From Paeniglutamicibacter antarcticus (GTDB taxonomy: Bacteria; Actinomycetota; Actinomycetes; Actinomycetales; Micrococcaceae), in NCBI RefSeq assembly GCF_900010755.1, contig NZ_CZJT01000086.1, positions 90,583-154,582 of the forward strand: a DNA stretch of 64,000 bases. Direction: 5' to 3'. Shown here piece by piece: positions 39,885 through 49,296 of this stretch; positions within the stretch are counted from its first letter, which is position 1, and each line of letters opens with the position of its first letter. A program made the position numbers and the translations under genes. The notes beneath the pieces are model-generated. The model saw only the letters and a program-made list of their open reading frames with translations. It ran no database searches and was not told the DNA's origin.

Positions 39885-40760
39885 GTGAGTTCGCAAGACC
39901 GAACCAGCAGCCGCCGCAAAGGCAAAGCCAAAGTCTTGGCTATTGCTGGCGCTGGCGCGTTGTTGTTGACGGGATGTTCAGCGGAAGTCCAGCGAGGTTG
40001 GCTCCCAAACGTCGAACGTGACACCACCAACCACACCAGTATGATTCAGGATCTCTGGGTTAACTCGTGGATTGCTGCGCTTGTCATTGGTATTTTAACG
40101 TGGGGCTTGATGCTTTGGTGCATCATTGCTTACCGCCGTCGCAAGGGTGACACTGGCTACCCGCGCCAGCTCAGCTACAACTTGCCAATCGAAATTTTCT
40201 ACACAGCAGTGCCTTTGGTACTGGTCCTGACGTTCTTCACGTTCTCCGACCAGACCGAAAAGGCCATCAACACCAAGGTTGATTCCGAGCTTGTTGTGGA
40301 TATTCGTGCCAAGCAGTGGGCATGGGACTACAACTACAGCTACAAGGGCGAAGAGAAGTACGACGCTACCGTTCAGGCGCACCTGACCGGCAAGCCAGGC
40401 GTCCGTGAAACCTTGCCAGTGTTGTACCTGCCGGTTGGAAAGACTGTCGAGCTTCAGCTCAACAGCCGCGACGTCATCCACTCGTTCTGGGTGCCGGCGT
40501 TCTTGGCCAAGCTGGATATGATCCCGGGCAAGACCAACCACATGTACTTCACCCCGCAGGTTGAAGGCGAATTTGACGGCAAATGTGCAGAACTTTGTGG
40601 TGAATACCATTCGGAGATGCTCTTCAACGTCAAGGTAGTTTCGGAAGCCGAATTCCAGGCACAGCTGGCCACCATGAAGGACGGCCACTTGGGCAAGGAA
40701 TACGATCGCCAGCCTGGCACGGTCAACCAGACCGCCACCCACGCCGCGGAAGGGAAGTAA
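39885..40760 (+). CDS. ctaC: cytochrome c oxidase subunit II
   Basis: CuA-containing subunit of the aa3 oxidase that takes electrons from the QcrC cytochrome c. The 291-residue protein begins with a lipoprotein signal (ALLLTGCS, lipobox cysteine near residue 31), then two membrane helices and an extracytoplasmic cupredoxin domain. The CuA ligands are visible in CAELCGEYHSEM with the upstream His in VIHSFWVPAF. GTG start with GAGGAAGG upstream. A -10-like TACGAT lies near 39771. First gene of ctaC-ctaD-ctaF; 6 bp separate it from ctaD. Confidence 0.97.
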   Translation: MSSQDRTSSRRKGKAKVLAIAGAGALLLTGCSAEVQRGWLPNVERDTTNHTSMIQDLWVNSWIAALVIGILTWGLMLWCIIAYRRRKGDTGYPRQLSYNLPIEIFYTAVPLVLVLTFFTFSDQTEKAINTKVDSELVVDIRAKQWAWDYNYSYKGEEKYDATVQAHLTGKPGVRETLPVLYLPVGKTVELQLNSRDVIHSFWVPAFLAKLDMIPGKTNHMYFTPQVEGEFDGKCAELCGEYHSEMLFNVKVVSEAEFQAQLATMKDGHLGKEYDRQPGTVNQTATHAAEGK

Positions 40761-40766
40761 TCCATC

Positions 40767-42485
40767 GTGACTACTTACGAATACGCAACTGACGAGGCCA
40801 AGAGCCTCGCACCACGCGTGGTGCCGGTTTCCAAGGGACGCATCTTCGTCAACTGGATCACCTCCACCGACCACAAGACCATCGGGTACATGTACCTGAT
40901 CATGTCGTTCTTGTTCTTCTGCATCGGTGGCGTGATGGCTCTGGTCATCCGTGCCGAGTTGTTCGAACCGGGTATGCAGATCCTGCAGACCAAGGAGCAG
41001 TACAACCAGCTGTTCACGATGCACGGCACGATCATGCTGCTGATGTTTGCAACCCCGCTTTTCGCTGGCTTCGCAAACGTCATGATGCCGCTTCAGATCG
41101 GCGCCCCGGATGTGGCTTTCCCACGTCTGAACGCATTGGCCTTCTGGTTCTTCGCTTTCGGTTCGACCATCGCGGTTGCCGGCTACTTGACCCCGCAGGG
41201 TGCAGCATCCTTCGGTTGGTTCGCTTACGCACCGCTGTCGAACACCACCTTCAGCCCAGGCGTCGGCGGTGACCTTTGGGTCTTCGGCCTGGCACTGTCG
41301 GGCTTCGGCACCATCCTTGGCGCCGTCAACTTCATCACCACGATCATCTGCCTGCGTGCACCGGGTATGACCATGTGGCGCATGTCGATCTTCACCTGGA
41401 ACACCCTGATCACCGCGATCTTGATCCTCATGGCCTTCCCACCGCTGGCAGCCGCGCTGTTCGCATTGGGTGCAGACCGAAGGTTCGGGGCACACGTGTT
41501 CGACCCGGAAGCGGGCGGCGCAGTTCTCTGGCAGCACCTGTTCTGGTTCTTCGGCCACCCAGAGGTTTACATTATCGCGCTGCCGTTCTTCGGCATCGTG
41601 TCTGAAATCTTCCCGGTCTTCAGCCGCAAGCCGATCTTCGGCTACAAGGGCCTGATCTTCGCGACCATCTCCATTGCGGCTCTGTCCGTGGCGGTTTGGG
41701 CGCACCACATGTACGTCACCGGCTCGGTTATGCTTCCGTTCTTCGGCTTCATGACCATGCTGATCGCCGTGCCAACCGGTGTGAAGTTCTTCAACTGGAT
41801 CGGCACCATGTGGCGCGGATCGATCACCTTCGAAACCCCGATGCTCTGGAGCCTCGGATTCATGGTGACCTTCCTCTTTGGTGGCCTAACCGGTATTATC
41901 CTGTCGGCTCCGCCGTTGGACTTCCACGTTTCGGATACCTACTTCGTGGTTGCGCACTTCCACTACGTGGTCTTCGGCACTGTCGTGTTCGCTATGTTCG
42001 CCGGATTCTACTTCTGGTGGCCGAAGTGGACCGGCAAGATGCTCAACGAGCGTCTTGGCAAGATCCACTTCTGGCTACTGTTCATCGGTTTCCACGGCAC
42101 CTTCCTCATCCAGCACTGGTTGGGCGTTATTGGTATGCCGCGTCGTTACGCCGACTACATGCCTGAAGATGGCTTCACCACAATGAACCAGTTCTCGACC
42201 ATCTTCTCCTTCATCCTGGGCATGTCCATGATTCCGTTCTTCTGGAACGTATGGACCACCCACCGCAAGGGCAAGAAGGTTCTCGTGGATGATCCGTGGG
42301 GCTTCGGTGCATCGCTGGAATGGGCAACTTCTTGCCCGCCGCCGCGCCACAACTTCCACTCGATCCCGCGCATCCGCTCCGAGCGTCCGGCTCTTGACCT
42401 GCACCACCCGGAATTGAGCGCACGCTCGACCCCGGACAATGCAGTGGCCAAGATCTTCGGCCCGGCAGACCAGAAGGACAAGTAA
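40767..42485 (+). CDS. ctaD: cytochrome c oxidase subunit I
   Basis: Catalytic subunit of the aa3 oxidase with heme a, heme a3 and CuB, reducing oxygen and pumping protons. The 572-residue protein has 12 helices. Metal and heme ligands are visible: FTMHGTIM for low-spin heme, FGHPEVYII (CuB His plus the cross-linked Tyr), AHHMYVTG (two CuB His) and [10 protein letters not shown] (heme a3 and heme a His). The C-terminal extension ([17 protein letters not shown]) is typical of actinobacteria. GTG start, 6 bp after ctaC. Confidence 0.98.
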   Translation: MTTYEYATDEAKSLAPRVVPVSKGRIFVNWITSTDHKTIGYMYLIMSFLFFCIGGVMALVIRAELFEPGMQILQTKEQYNQLFTMHGTIMLLMFATPLFAGFANVMMPLQIGAPDVAFPRLNALAFWFFAFGSTIAVAGYLTPQGAASFGWFAYAPLSNTTFSPGVGGDLWVFGLALSGFGTILGAVNFITTIICLRAPGMTMWRMSIFTWNTLITAILILMAFPPLAAALFALGADRRFGAHVFDPEAGGAVLWQHLFWFFGHPEVYIIALPFFGIVSEIFPVFSRKPIFGYKGLIFATISIAALSVAVWAHHMYVTGSVMLPFFGFMTMLIAVPTGVKFFNWIGTMWRGSITFETPMLWSLGFMVTFLFGGLTGIILSAPPLDFHVSDTYFVVAHFHYVVFGTVVFAMFAGFYFWWPKWTGKMLNERLGKIHFWLLFIGFHGTFLIQHWLGVIGMPRRYADYMPEDGFTTMNQFSTIFSFILGMSMIPFFWNVWTTHRKGKKVLVDDPWGFGASLEWATSCPPPRHNFHSIPRIRSERPALDLHHPELSARSTPDNAVAKIFGPADQKDK

Positions 42486-42487
42486 CG

Positions 42488-42889
42488 ATGAAAGTTGAAT
42501 CTTGGCTCTTCTTGGGTGGAATCTTCTTCTTCACCCCGGTAGGAATCGTCTACGGCATCATGGTGGATTGGAAGGAGCCAGTTGGCTTCCTTGCACTTTT
42601 CATGCTGTCAGGTCTGTCCATGATGGTCGGCTGGTACCTGTTGCACACCGCTCGTCGTGTGGGCCCGCGTCCCGAAGACCGTGTTGACGGCGACATCCAC
42701 GAGAATGCCGGCACCGTCGGCCTGTTCTCCCCGTGGAGCTGGTGGCCGCTGTTCTTGGGCTTCGGCGCCGCAACCGGCTTTGCCGGTCTGGCACTTGGCT
42801 GGTGGGTCCTGTACATCGGCGTCGGTATCACGATCATCGGCCTGGTTGGCTGGGTTTACGAATACAGCCGCGGAGACCACGCCCACTAA
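42488..42889 (+). CDS. ctaF: cytochrome c oxidase subunit IV (actinobacterial type)
   Basis: Small non-catalytic subunit of the aa3 oxidase in actinobacteria. 133 residues with four hydrophobic helices and the family segment WSWWPLFLGFGAATGFAGL (core WSWWPLFLG). It begins 2 nt after the ctaD stop and ends the operon at a strong terminator. Confidence 0.95.
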   Translation: MKVESWLFLGGIFFFTPVGIVYGIMVDWKEPVGFLALFMLSGLSMMVGWYLLHTARRVGPRPEDRVDGDIHENAGTVGLFSPWSWWPLFLGFGAATGFAGLALGWWVLYIGVGITIIGLVGWVYEYSRGDHAH

Positions 42890-42920
42890 TCCGGGTGCGT
42901 TCTAACCGCAAGCACTGAGG

Positions 42921-42960
42921 AGTCGGTGTTTCCCTTTCGGGGGAAACACCGACTCTTTGC
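42921..42960 (+). terminator. terminator of ctaC-ctaD-ctaF
   Basis: Perfect 15-bp stem (42921-42935 with 42942-42956), 6-nt loop, then TTTGCGTTT. Confidence 0.9.
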
Positions 42961-43028
42961 GTTTAACCCCTGCTTCCATGGGCGAGAATTGATATAGGCA
43001 GTTCCTGGGCCCAACCAATGGAGTAGAC

Positions 43029-43811
43029 GTGAAACCCTATGCGCCGCAGCCGCCGGTCAACGGCACCATCGATGAAGGCTCACCCGTTGGCAAATACCGG
43101 CAGATCCGTGAGATCCTGCGCACGCATGCCAAAAATGTCTGCCAACCCGGCTACAGACTGCCTCCCGAACGTGAACTGGCGGCCATCTTGGGCGTGGCAC
43201 GCAAGACCCTGCGCCAAGCCATTGATTCTCTGGTCGAGGACCAGATTCTGAAGCGCGTCGTGGGCGTCGGCACCTTTGTTGCGCACCCCAAGGTTGATCT
43301 GCAGGTCCGGCTGAACTCCTACAGTGAAGAAATGATCCGCAGAGGCATGGTACCAGATGCCCATGTACTGCGCTTCGATGAAGTTCCGGCTTCGGGCAGC
43401 CTGTCGAACCACATGCAGCTCGATGAGGGCACACCAGTGATCCGATTCCGGAGGCTTCTCCTGGCAGACGGCAAACCCATGAGCTTGGATGAAAACTTCA
43501 TGCCCAGCGAACTTGTACCGGGCTTCCTCAAGGATCCACCGCCGATTTCCCTCTACCAGTCCCTCCATGAGCGCTACGGCCTGGTTTTGGAATGGGGTGA
43601 AGACCAGATTGAAAGCACCGCGGCAACCCCGGAGAACGCTGATCTGCTGCAAGTCGATGCCGGGTTCCCACTTTTGAAGATCACCAGGTACGCCTTCGTT
43701 GGCGATGAACTGGTTGATTACTCGGTTTCCCTCTACCGTTCCGACCGATACAAGCTCTTTGTCCCGCTACAGCGTCAGGGAAGCCGTTCACCGAGCTACA
43801 CCAAGCTCTAG
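43029..43811 (+). CDS. GntR/HutC-type transcriptional regulator with UTRA domain
   Basis: A 260-residue DNA-binding protein: winged helix at about 20-88 (KYRQIREILRTHAKN, LPPERELAAILGVARKTLR) and a C-terminal UTRA ligand domain of the HutC subfamily (LRFDEVPASGSLSNHMQL to VDYSVSLYRSDRYKLFVPL). Relatives sense sugars, amino sugars or histidine-related compounds. GTG start with GGAG 8 nt upstream. No transporter or catabolic gene lies beside it: ctaF is upstream and 1 kb of unrecognised DNA is downstream, so its target is unknown. Confidence 0.9.
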   Translation: MKPYAPQPPVNGTIDEGSPVGKYRQIREILRTHAKNVCQPGYRLPPERELAAILGVARKTLRQAIDSLVEDQILKRVVGVGTFVAHPKVDLQVRLNSYSEEMIRRGMVPDAHVLRFDEVPASGSLSNHMQLDEGTPVIRFRRLLLADGKPMSLDENFMPSELVPGFLKDPPPISLYQSLHERYGLVLEWGEDQIESTAATPENADLLQVDAGFPLLKITRYAFVGDELVDYSVSLYRSDRYKLFVPLQRQGSRSPSYTKL

Positions 43812-44810
43812 GCGTTAGCGGCCGTTAGAAGGAATGCCAGCGGGGTGCTGAGCCGTGCAGTGCGAGAACTCTCGGAGCGCTCAACCGCGCAGAGCAGAGC
43901 ACAGCGCTTCGTACGCCACTGAAATACACGGTTAGCGGTGGTGACCGGCGGCGGCAACATGGCCTGGACATTTGCATCCTGGGAGTTGCCCAACAGCGGG
44001 GGATGGCAGCATTGGACCCTAACGCTGAGGCCTGGCACCCGGACACCCTTGATCCGCGTCCAAGGGCTCCTATCCCGTGGCCACCACTCTGGGCAAGTAC
44101 GCTGCCGGATTCTCAACGGCATGTGGAAACGTACTACACGGGGACGTACCTGGCCGCCCATGGGCCGCTCTTCATAACAACTGGCAAGGACAAATGCCCA
44201 GCATGAATTTCAGCCACCGGGCTGGCTTGAACAGCGGCTGATACTGGACAAGCTTGTTCTTGTGGAGAGGCAGCTTTACGGAAACCGCATACGGGCGTCG
44301 CCGAAGCTGGCGACCCTTTTCAGCCAAACCATGGCCGGGGTGGCCTCGCCGCGCGGCTACTCCAGAACCACATGGGGCAATCAGCGCGGTTCGGCGGGGG
44401 AGTGAGGCAGGAATACCCAGAGCCTTCGTGGGCGGAATATTCCGGAACGCGAATTGCTCTCGGACGGTGCATCCCGGCCTGCCGGGCTGCACCGGTGCCC
44501 GGCAGTTGCCGTCGTCCGGATCGGTGGACTTCTTCCTGCCAGCGACCAAGCCAGTCCGCTCTGGGCCACGAGATTTTGTCTGCGCAGATTCCTTCTCCCA
44601 AAGAACACCAACCACTCATTGGCCTTCGGCAGGTCCGTAGGGGCACAAAACTGCCATCTGCGTACCCGGACATTGGAATCTGGTGAATCCTCCGGTAGCG
44701 GGCCTCGTAGGGGCACTGGCATAAGCAGCCAGAATCCAGGGTTGCTACTTGAACCGATCCCCGAAGGGGGTCGCCGGCAGCAAGGCCCGCTCTTGTCTTT
44801 CAACTTAAAG
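43812..44810. other. 1-kb stretch without a recognisable gene
   Basis: Between the GntR regulator and the qcrB terminator. Open frames of 70-150 codons exist on both strands but overlap one another, lack ribosome sites and match no family I know. Composition and the overlapping frames suggest decayed coding DNA or the scar of an insertion. No tRNA, IS end or array was seen. Confidence 0.5.
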
Positions 44811-44846
44811 CAGTGTGGGGCCCGTCTTTCGACGGGCCCCACACTG
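44811..44846 (-). terminator. terminator of ctaE-qcrC-qcrA-qcrB
   Basis: Perfect 16-bp stem (44811-44826 with 44831-44846) and a 4-nt loop, 22 bp beyond the qcrB stop. Confidence 0.88.
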
Positions 44847-44868
44847 TTGGACTAGCTCCTGGTGGAAC

Positions 44869-46539
44869 TTAGTGACCGATAGAATCCTGTTCGGATCCTT
44901 CGATCTCTGCGTGTCCGTGTGCTGCCTTTGATTCTGCCAACTCGGAAGGAGTTACAGGGGCAACGCGATCCTCGAAGAAGAACTTCGAGAGTGCGCCACG
45001 GCGCTTTTCCTTGGCCGAAATGTGCCCGGCGGCATCCGGCTGGGCCGGAATGACCTTGCGATCTTCGAAGACTGCGAGGTGGTACTGCTTGTACACATCC
45101 AGATCCTCGTGCTTCTCCGAGAAGCCGCCTTCCGGCGACATTTCGATGATGCCCGATTCGCGACCGTGCAACACGATCTCGCGGTCCTTGCGCTGCAGCG
45201 ACAATGCGATGCGGCGGGTCAGGAAGAACGCGATGATCGGGCCGATGATGAACAGCGTGCGCAACCAGTACGTCACATCGTTCAGCGACACATGGAAGTG
45301 CGTTGCGATCAAGTCGGAGGACGCAGCTGCCCACATCACACAGTAGAAGATGACGCCTGAGACGCCAACAGCCGTACGGAACGGTGCGTTTCGCGGGCGA
45401 TCCAACAGGTGGTGTTCGCGGTTGTCCTTGGTGATCCAGCGTTCGATCCATGGCCAGGTGAACATCAAGGTGAAGATGATGCCGGCCGGGACCAATGCCG
45501 GAAGCAAGACGTTCAGCGGCAAGGTGTTGACGCCCCAGGGGAGCGGAATGTTCCACTCGAAGGAGAAGTTGCCAAGAGTACCTGGCATCAAACGCAACGC
45601 GCCGTCAACGAAACCGATGTACCAGTCAGGCTGGGTACCGGCGGAAACCGGCGACGGGTCATACGGTCCGTAGTTCCAGATCGGGTTGATGGTGAAGAAG
45701 CCCGAGATGAAAGCAACGATGCCGAAGACGATGAAGAAGAAGCCGCCTGCCTTCGCTGCGTATACCGGTCCGACCGGGAAGCCAACAACGTTGTCGTTGG
45801 TGCGGCCCGGGCCGGGGTACTGGGTGTGCTTGTGCACGATAACCATGAACAGGTGCACGCCAACCATCAGAAGGATGATGGCGGGCACGATCATGATGTG
45901 CAGCGAGTACAAGCGAGGGATCACAGCGACGCCCGGGAACTCGCCTCCGAAGAGGAAGTACGAAATGTAGGTGCCGACAACCGGGATCGACTTCATGACG
46001 CCGTCGATGATGCGCAGACCGTTGCCGGAGAGCAGATCATCGGGGAGCGAGTAGCCGGTGAAGCCTGCAGCCATCGCCAGGATGAGCAGCACGCCGCCAA
46101 CAACCCAGTTCAGTTCGCGCGGCTTGCGGAATGCACCGGTGAAGAACACGCGGAGCATGTGCACCGAAACGGCCGCAACGAACAGCAGTGCTGACCAGTG
46201 GTGGACCTGGCGCATGAACAGGCCGCCGCGGACGTCGAAGGAGATATCCAGCGACGAAGAGTATGCGGCGGACATGCCGATTCCCTTAAGCGGGTTGTAC
46301 GAACCGTCGTAGATGACGTGGGTCATCGACGGGTCGAAGAAGAACGTCAGGAACGTTCCGGAGATCAGCAGCAGTACGAAGGTGTACAGCGCCACTTCAC
46401 CGAACATGAACGACCAGTGGTCAGGGAAGATCTTGCGACCAAATTCCTTAACCATCATCGAACCGCCGACGCGCTCGTCAACGAAGTTGGCGATGCGACC
46501 GGTCTTGGTCTTCGGGGTGTACTCAGTAGTTGCGCTCAT
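44869..46539 (-). CDS. qcrB: cytochrome bc1 complex cytochrome b subunit
   Basis: Quinol-oxidising membrane subunit of complex III. The 556-residue protein has the b-type fold with heme His pairs in RQVHHWSALLFVAAVSVHMLR (ends HHW and VHML) and YSLHIMIVPAIILLMVGVH (LHIM and GVH). It continues past the fold into a C-terminal cytoplasmic tail of more than 100 residues typical of actinobacteria. Last gene of the ctaE-qcrC-qcrA-qcrB set, starting 3 nt after qcrA. This subunit is the target site of actinobacterial bcc inhibitors. Confidence 0.97.
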   Translation of the reverse strand: MSATTEYTPKTKTGRIANFVDERVGGSMMVKEFGRKIFPDHWSFMFGEVALYTFVLLLISGTFLTFFFDPSMTHVIYDGSYNPLKGIGMSAAYSSSLDISFDVRGGLFMRQVHHWSALLFVAAVSVHMLRVFFTGAFRKPRELNWVVGGVLLILAMAAGFTGYSLPDDLLSGNGLRIIDGVMKSIPVVGTYISYFLFGGEFPGVAVIPRLYSLHIMIVPAIILLMVGVHLFMVIVHKHTQYPGPGRTNDNVVGFPVGPVYAAKAGGFFFIVFGIVAFISGFFTINPIWNYGPYDPSPVSAGTQPDWYIGFVDGALRLMPGTLGNFSFEWNIPLPWGVNTLPLNVLLPALVPAGIIFTLMFTWPWIERWITKDNREHHLLDRPRNAPFRTAVGVSGVIFYCVMWAAASSDLIATHFHVSLNDVTYWLRTLFIIGPIIAFFLTRRIALSLQRKDREIVLHGRESGIIEMSPEGGFSEKHEDLDVYKQYHLAVFEDRKVIPAQPDAAGHISAKEKRRGALSKFFFEDRVAPVTPSELAESKAAHGHAEIEGSEQDSIGH

Positions 46540-46542
46540 GGA

Positions 46543-47586
46543 TTATCCACGCTCCCAGTAGCTCGGGCCAACTGGTTCCTGGAAGTCGCTGCGAGCGACG
46601 AGGAAACCATCGGCGTCAACCGTGATCGGCAGCTGCGGCAACGGACGGCCTGCAGGACCAAAAATGACCTTGCATTCCTGGGTGAGGTCGAACGTCGACT
46701 GGTGGCACGGGCACAGCAGGTGGTGTGTCTGCTGCTCGTACAGAGCAACCGGGCAACCCACGTGGGTGCAGATCTTTGAGTAGGCGACAATGCCGTCTAC
46801 GTGCCAATCTTCGCGGCCGGCGGAGATATCCATCTTCGTCGGATCCAGGCGCATCATCAGAACAACTGCCTTGGCCTTTTCGTTCAGCACGTCTTCGGCT
46901 TCGTTCAATCCTTCAGGAATGACGTGGAATGCCGAACCGATCTGGACATCTGCTGCCTTGATCGGGGTTCCGGACGGGTCGCGGGTGAGGCGAACGCCGG
47001 TGTCCCACATGGTGTGACGAAGCTGTTCAATCAGCTGGTTGGCTGTCTTGCCCGAGGCCTCGAGGTCGCGGAACATGAAGACTGCCGGAACCGGAGCCAA
47101 CGCAATTGCACCGATGAGGGTGTTGCGAATCAGCGGACGGCGCTTGATGCCGGTCTCTTCAATCACCGTGTTGATGATGTCTTCTGCGTCCTGGCGATCC
47201 GCTTCTGGGCGGATCTCGTGGCGCATTTCGGAGATTTCGTGGTCCGGCATCAGGGTCTTGGCCCAGTGGACAATCCCGATACCAATGCCAAGCATTGCAA
47301 ATGTGGTGCCAAGGCCGAGCATCGAGTTCTGAACGCGGATTTCCGAGATGTTATCCGGACGTCCCAGAACGAAGTAAGCAATAAAGAACGACAGCGTTCC
47401 GATGATGGAGATGATAAACAGCAGCGCTACCTGACGCTCTGCTCGCTTCTCTGCATGCGGGTCGGTATCTGCCAAGCGCTTCCGATGCGGCGGAAGGCCG
47501 GGATCCTGGAACTTATCCAGGTTTCCCGCGCCAGCCTTAGCAACGGTGCCCGAATCGTCCGGACTGCCGTGACTATGGTCGCCCAT
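46543..47586 (-). CDS. qcrA: cytochrome bc1 complex Rieske iron-sulfur subunit
   Basis: Carries the high-potential 2Fe-2S cluster of complex III. The 347-residue actinobacterial form has a polar N-terminus, three membrane helices (VALLFIISIIGTLSFF, TTFAMLGIGIGIVHW, LIGAIALAPVPAVFMF) and a C-terminal Rieske domain with CTHVGCPV and CPCHQSTFD. I choose ATG 47586 (MGDHSHGSPDD) as the usual start; in-frame ATGs at 47598 and 47616 remain possible. qcrC lies 70 bp upstream. Confidence 0.95.
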   Translation of the reverse strand: MGDHSHGSPDDSGTVAKAGAGNLDKFQDPGLPPHRKRLADTDPHAEKRAERQVALLFIISIIGTLSFFIAYFVLGRPDNISEIRVQNSMLGLGTTFAMLGIGIGIVHWAKTLMPDHEISEMRHEIRPEADRQDAEDIINTVIEETGIKRRPLIRNTLIGAIALAPVPAVFMFRDLEASGKTANQLIEQLRHTMWDTGVRLTRDPSGTPIKAADVQIGSAFHVIPEGLNEAEDVLNEKAKAVVLMMRLDPTKMDISAGREDWHVDGIVAYSKICTHVGCPVALYEQQTHHLLCPCHQSTFDLTQECKVIFGPAGRPLPQLPITVDADGFLVARSDFQEPVGPSYWERG

Positions 47587-47656
47587 GTTGTCTCTCATCC
47601 TTTTCTCAAGATTCATTAGTACGTAGTGATTTCGATGGCCTTAGCCATCAGCGGCC

Positions 47657-48445
47657 TTAGGAAGGACGCGAAGTGAGCCAGATGGTGAAGGCGATGATGA
47701 TGCCCAAACCAAAGGTCCAGATGAAGAGACCTTCAGAGACCGGACCCAACGAGCCAAGCTTGGCGCCGCCGGGCGAACCCTGGGATTCGATTTCCTTCAG
47801 GAAGGTGATGACGTTGCGCTTCTCTTCAGGGGTGATGTTCGAGTCATTGAAGACAGGCATGTTCTGCGGGCCGGTGACCATGGCCTCGTAGATGTGCTTT
47901 TCCGATACACCAGCAAGTGCCGGTGCGAACTTTCCACGCGTCAGGGCGCCACCCGCCGCGGCGGCATTGTGACACATTGCGCAGTTCACGCGGAATACGG
48001 TACCGCCCTCGGCGGAGTTGCCCTGGGATGTGTCAAGCACATCTTCCAAGGGGATGGATGGTCCGGCACCCAAGCTGGCCACGAAAGCGGAGAGCTGGGA
48101 GATCTGTTCGTCATCGAACTGCACCGGCTTGGCCTGAGCCTGGGGCCCCTGCATCTGCATCGGCATACGGCCGGTTCCGACCTGGAAGTCGACAGCAGCG
48201 GCGCCAACACCAATCAACGAAGGACCGTCTACGGATCCTTCGGCGTTCAAACCGTGACAGGTTGCACAGTTGGCGACAAAGAGCTTGTTGCCTTGTTCAA
48301 TGTCGCTGGCTGTGTATCCTGTGGCTGCCTTGGCCTCGTTGACACTGCCGGCTGCCACATACAGGCCTCCTGTGATGAGCAAACCCATCAATAGCAGTGC
48401 GACGGCGGCGAGTGGATGGCGGCGCCTTTGCGAAAGAGCCTTCAC
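47657..48445 (-). CDS. qcrC: cytochrome bc1 complex diheme cytochrome c subunit
   Basis: Two-heme cytochrome c that passes electrons straight from complex III to the aa3 oxidase, replacing a soluble cytochrome c. The 262-residue protein has an N-terminal signal/anchor helix, two heme sites CATCH and CAMCH, and a C-terminal membrane helix (LFIWTFGLGIIIAFTIWL). GTG 48445 is chosen for GAGGA 8 nt upstream; the frame is open to another GTG at 48460. The diheme form is diagnostic for actinobacteria. Confidence 0.96.
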   Translation of the reverse strand: MKALSQRRRHPLAAVALLLMGLLITGGLYVAAGSVNEAKAATGYTASDIEQGNKLFVANCATCHGLNAEGSVDGPSLIGVGAAAVDFQVGTGRMPMQMQGPQAQAKPVQFDDEQISQLSAFVASLGAGPSIPLEDVLDTSQGNSAEGGTVFRVNCAMCHNAAAAGGALTRGKFAPALAGVSEKHIYEAMVTGPQNMPVFNDSNITPEEKRNVITFLKEIESQGSPGGAKLGSLGPVSEGLFIWTFGLGIIIAFTIWLTSRPS

Positions 48446-48511
48446 TTGCTGGTTCCTCACTTATTTCTTAGAACTGGGAGTTGCCGAAAAGTAGGCAACT
48501 TTTGACGTGCG

Positions 48512-49150
48512 CTACTTCAGGAAGTAGATGATGATGAACAGTGCAATCCACACGACGTCGACGAAGTGCCAGTAGTAAGACACAACAATCGCACCGGTCG
48601 CTTCGTAGTGGCCGAACTTACGTGCAATCAGTGCACGTCCGATGATCAGCAAGAAGGCGATGAGGCCGCCGGCCACGTGCAAGCCGTGGAAGCCGGTGGT
48701 CATGTAGAAGACCGAGCCGTACGCGTTGGAGTTCAACGCAATGCCGTGAGCCACCAGTTCGGTGTACTCGAAAGCCTGTACGGAAACAAAGATGGCACCG
48801 AGGATGAAGGTCAGGACGAACCATTCGACCATTCCCCATTCCTTCAAGTTGAAGAGTCCACCGGTACGGCGAGGCTTAAGATCCTCGGCGCGGAAGACAC
48901 CCAACTGGCAAGAGAATGAGCTCGAGACCAAGATGATCGTGTTAATAAGTGCGAACGGAACGTTGAGTTTCTCAGTTTCGGTCGCCCACATTTCCGGCGA
49001 TGCAGCACGGAGTGTGAAGTACATGGCGAAAAGCGCGGCAAAGAACATAAGTTCGCTGGAAAGCCAGACGACAGTTCCTACCGACACCATGTTGGGACGG
49101 TTCGGCGCAGGATGCGCCGGGGCATTTAGGGCATGAGTCGCAGTTGTCAC
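48512..49150 (-). CDS. ctaE: cytochrome c oxidase subunit III
   Basis: Stabilising membrane subunit of the aa3 oxidase. 212 residues with five helices and the family segments [15 protein letters not shown] and [19 protein letters not shown] (core WHFVDVVW). The GTG at 49150 gives the normal length ([11 protein letters not shown]) and sits 6 nt after a CATAAT box, so the transcript is probably leaderless. First gene of the ctaE-qcrCAB set, the usual actinobacterial arrangement; products assemble with CtaC, CtaD and CtaF into the III-IV supercomplex. Confidence 0.95.
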   Translation of the reverse strand: MTTATHALNAPAHPAPNRPNMVSVGTVVWLSSELMFFAALFAMYFTLRAASPEMWATETEKLNVPFALINTIILVSSSFSCQLGVFRAEDLKPRRTGGLFNLKEWGMVEWFVLTFILGAIFVSVQAFEYTELVAHGIALNSNAYGSVFYMTTGFHGLHVAGGLIAFLLIIGRALIARKFGHYEATGAIVVSYYWHFVDVVWIALFIIIYFLK

Positions 49151-49156
49151 AGAGCC

Positions 49157-49162
49157 ATTATG
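49157..49162 (-). promoter_or_regulatory. -10 box of ctaE-qcrCAB, leaderless
   Basis: CATAAT on the minus strand ends 6 nt before the GTG at 49150. The upstream TTTTATAGA stretch is AT-rich against a high-GC background. Confidence 0.55.
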
Positions 49163-49284
49163 TCTATAAAAGTGCCTCTGACACCAATGCATTGCCCCCC
49201 GCGTGGCGGGAATTTTGGGCACTTCACGCCGATAACCGCGGAAACACGCGGGATTAACATTTCAGACTTTCTACAATTCGTAGA

Positions 49285-49290
49285 TAACCT
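49285..49290 (+). promoter_or_regulatory. -10 box of trpD, leaderless
   Basis: TAACCT ends 6 nt before the GTG at 49297, the same hexamer and spacing as degV. GAGG right before the start is too close to act as a ribosome site. Confidence 0.45.
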
Positions 49291-49296
49291 TGAGGC

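Noticed and set aside
40095..41708. 537-codon open frame on the minus strand across ctaC and ctaD
   Set aside because: Exactly antisense to two intact, motif-complete oxidase genes; no ribosome site and a highly charged His/Gln-rich translation typical of antisense frames in high-GC DNA.
44172..44842. Overlapping 147- and 153-codon minus-strand frames behind qcrB
   Set aside because: They overlap each other in different frames, lack ribosome sites, and contain Arg/Pro/Cys-rich low-quality translation.
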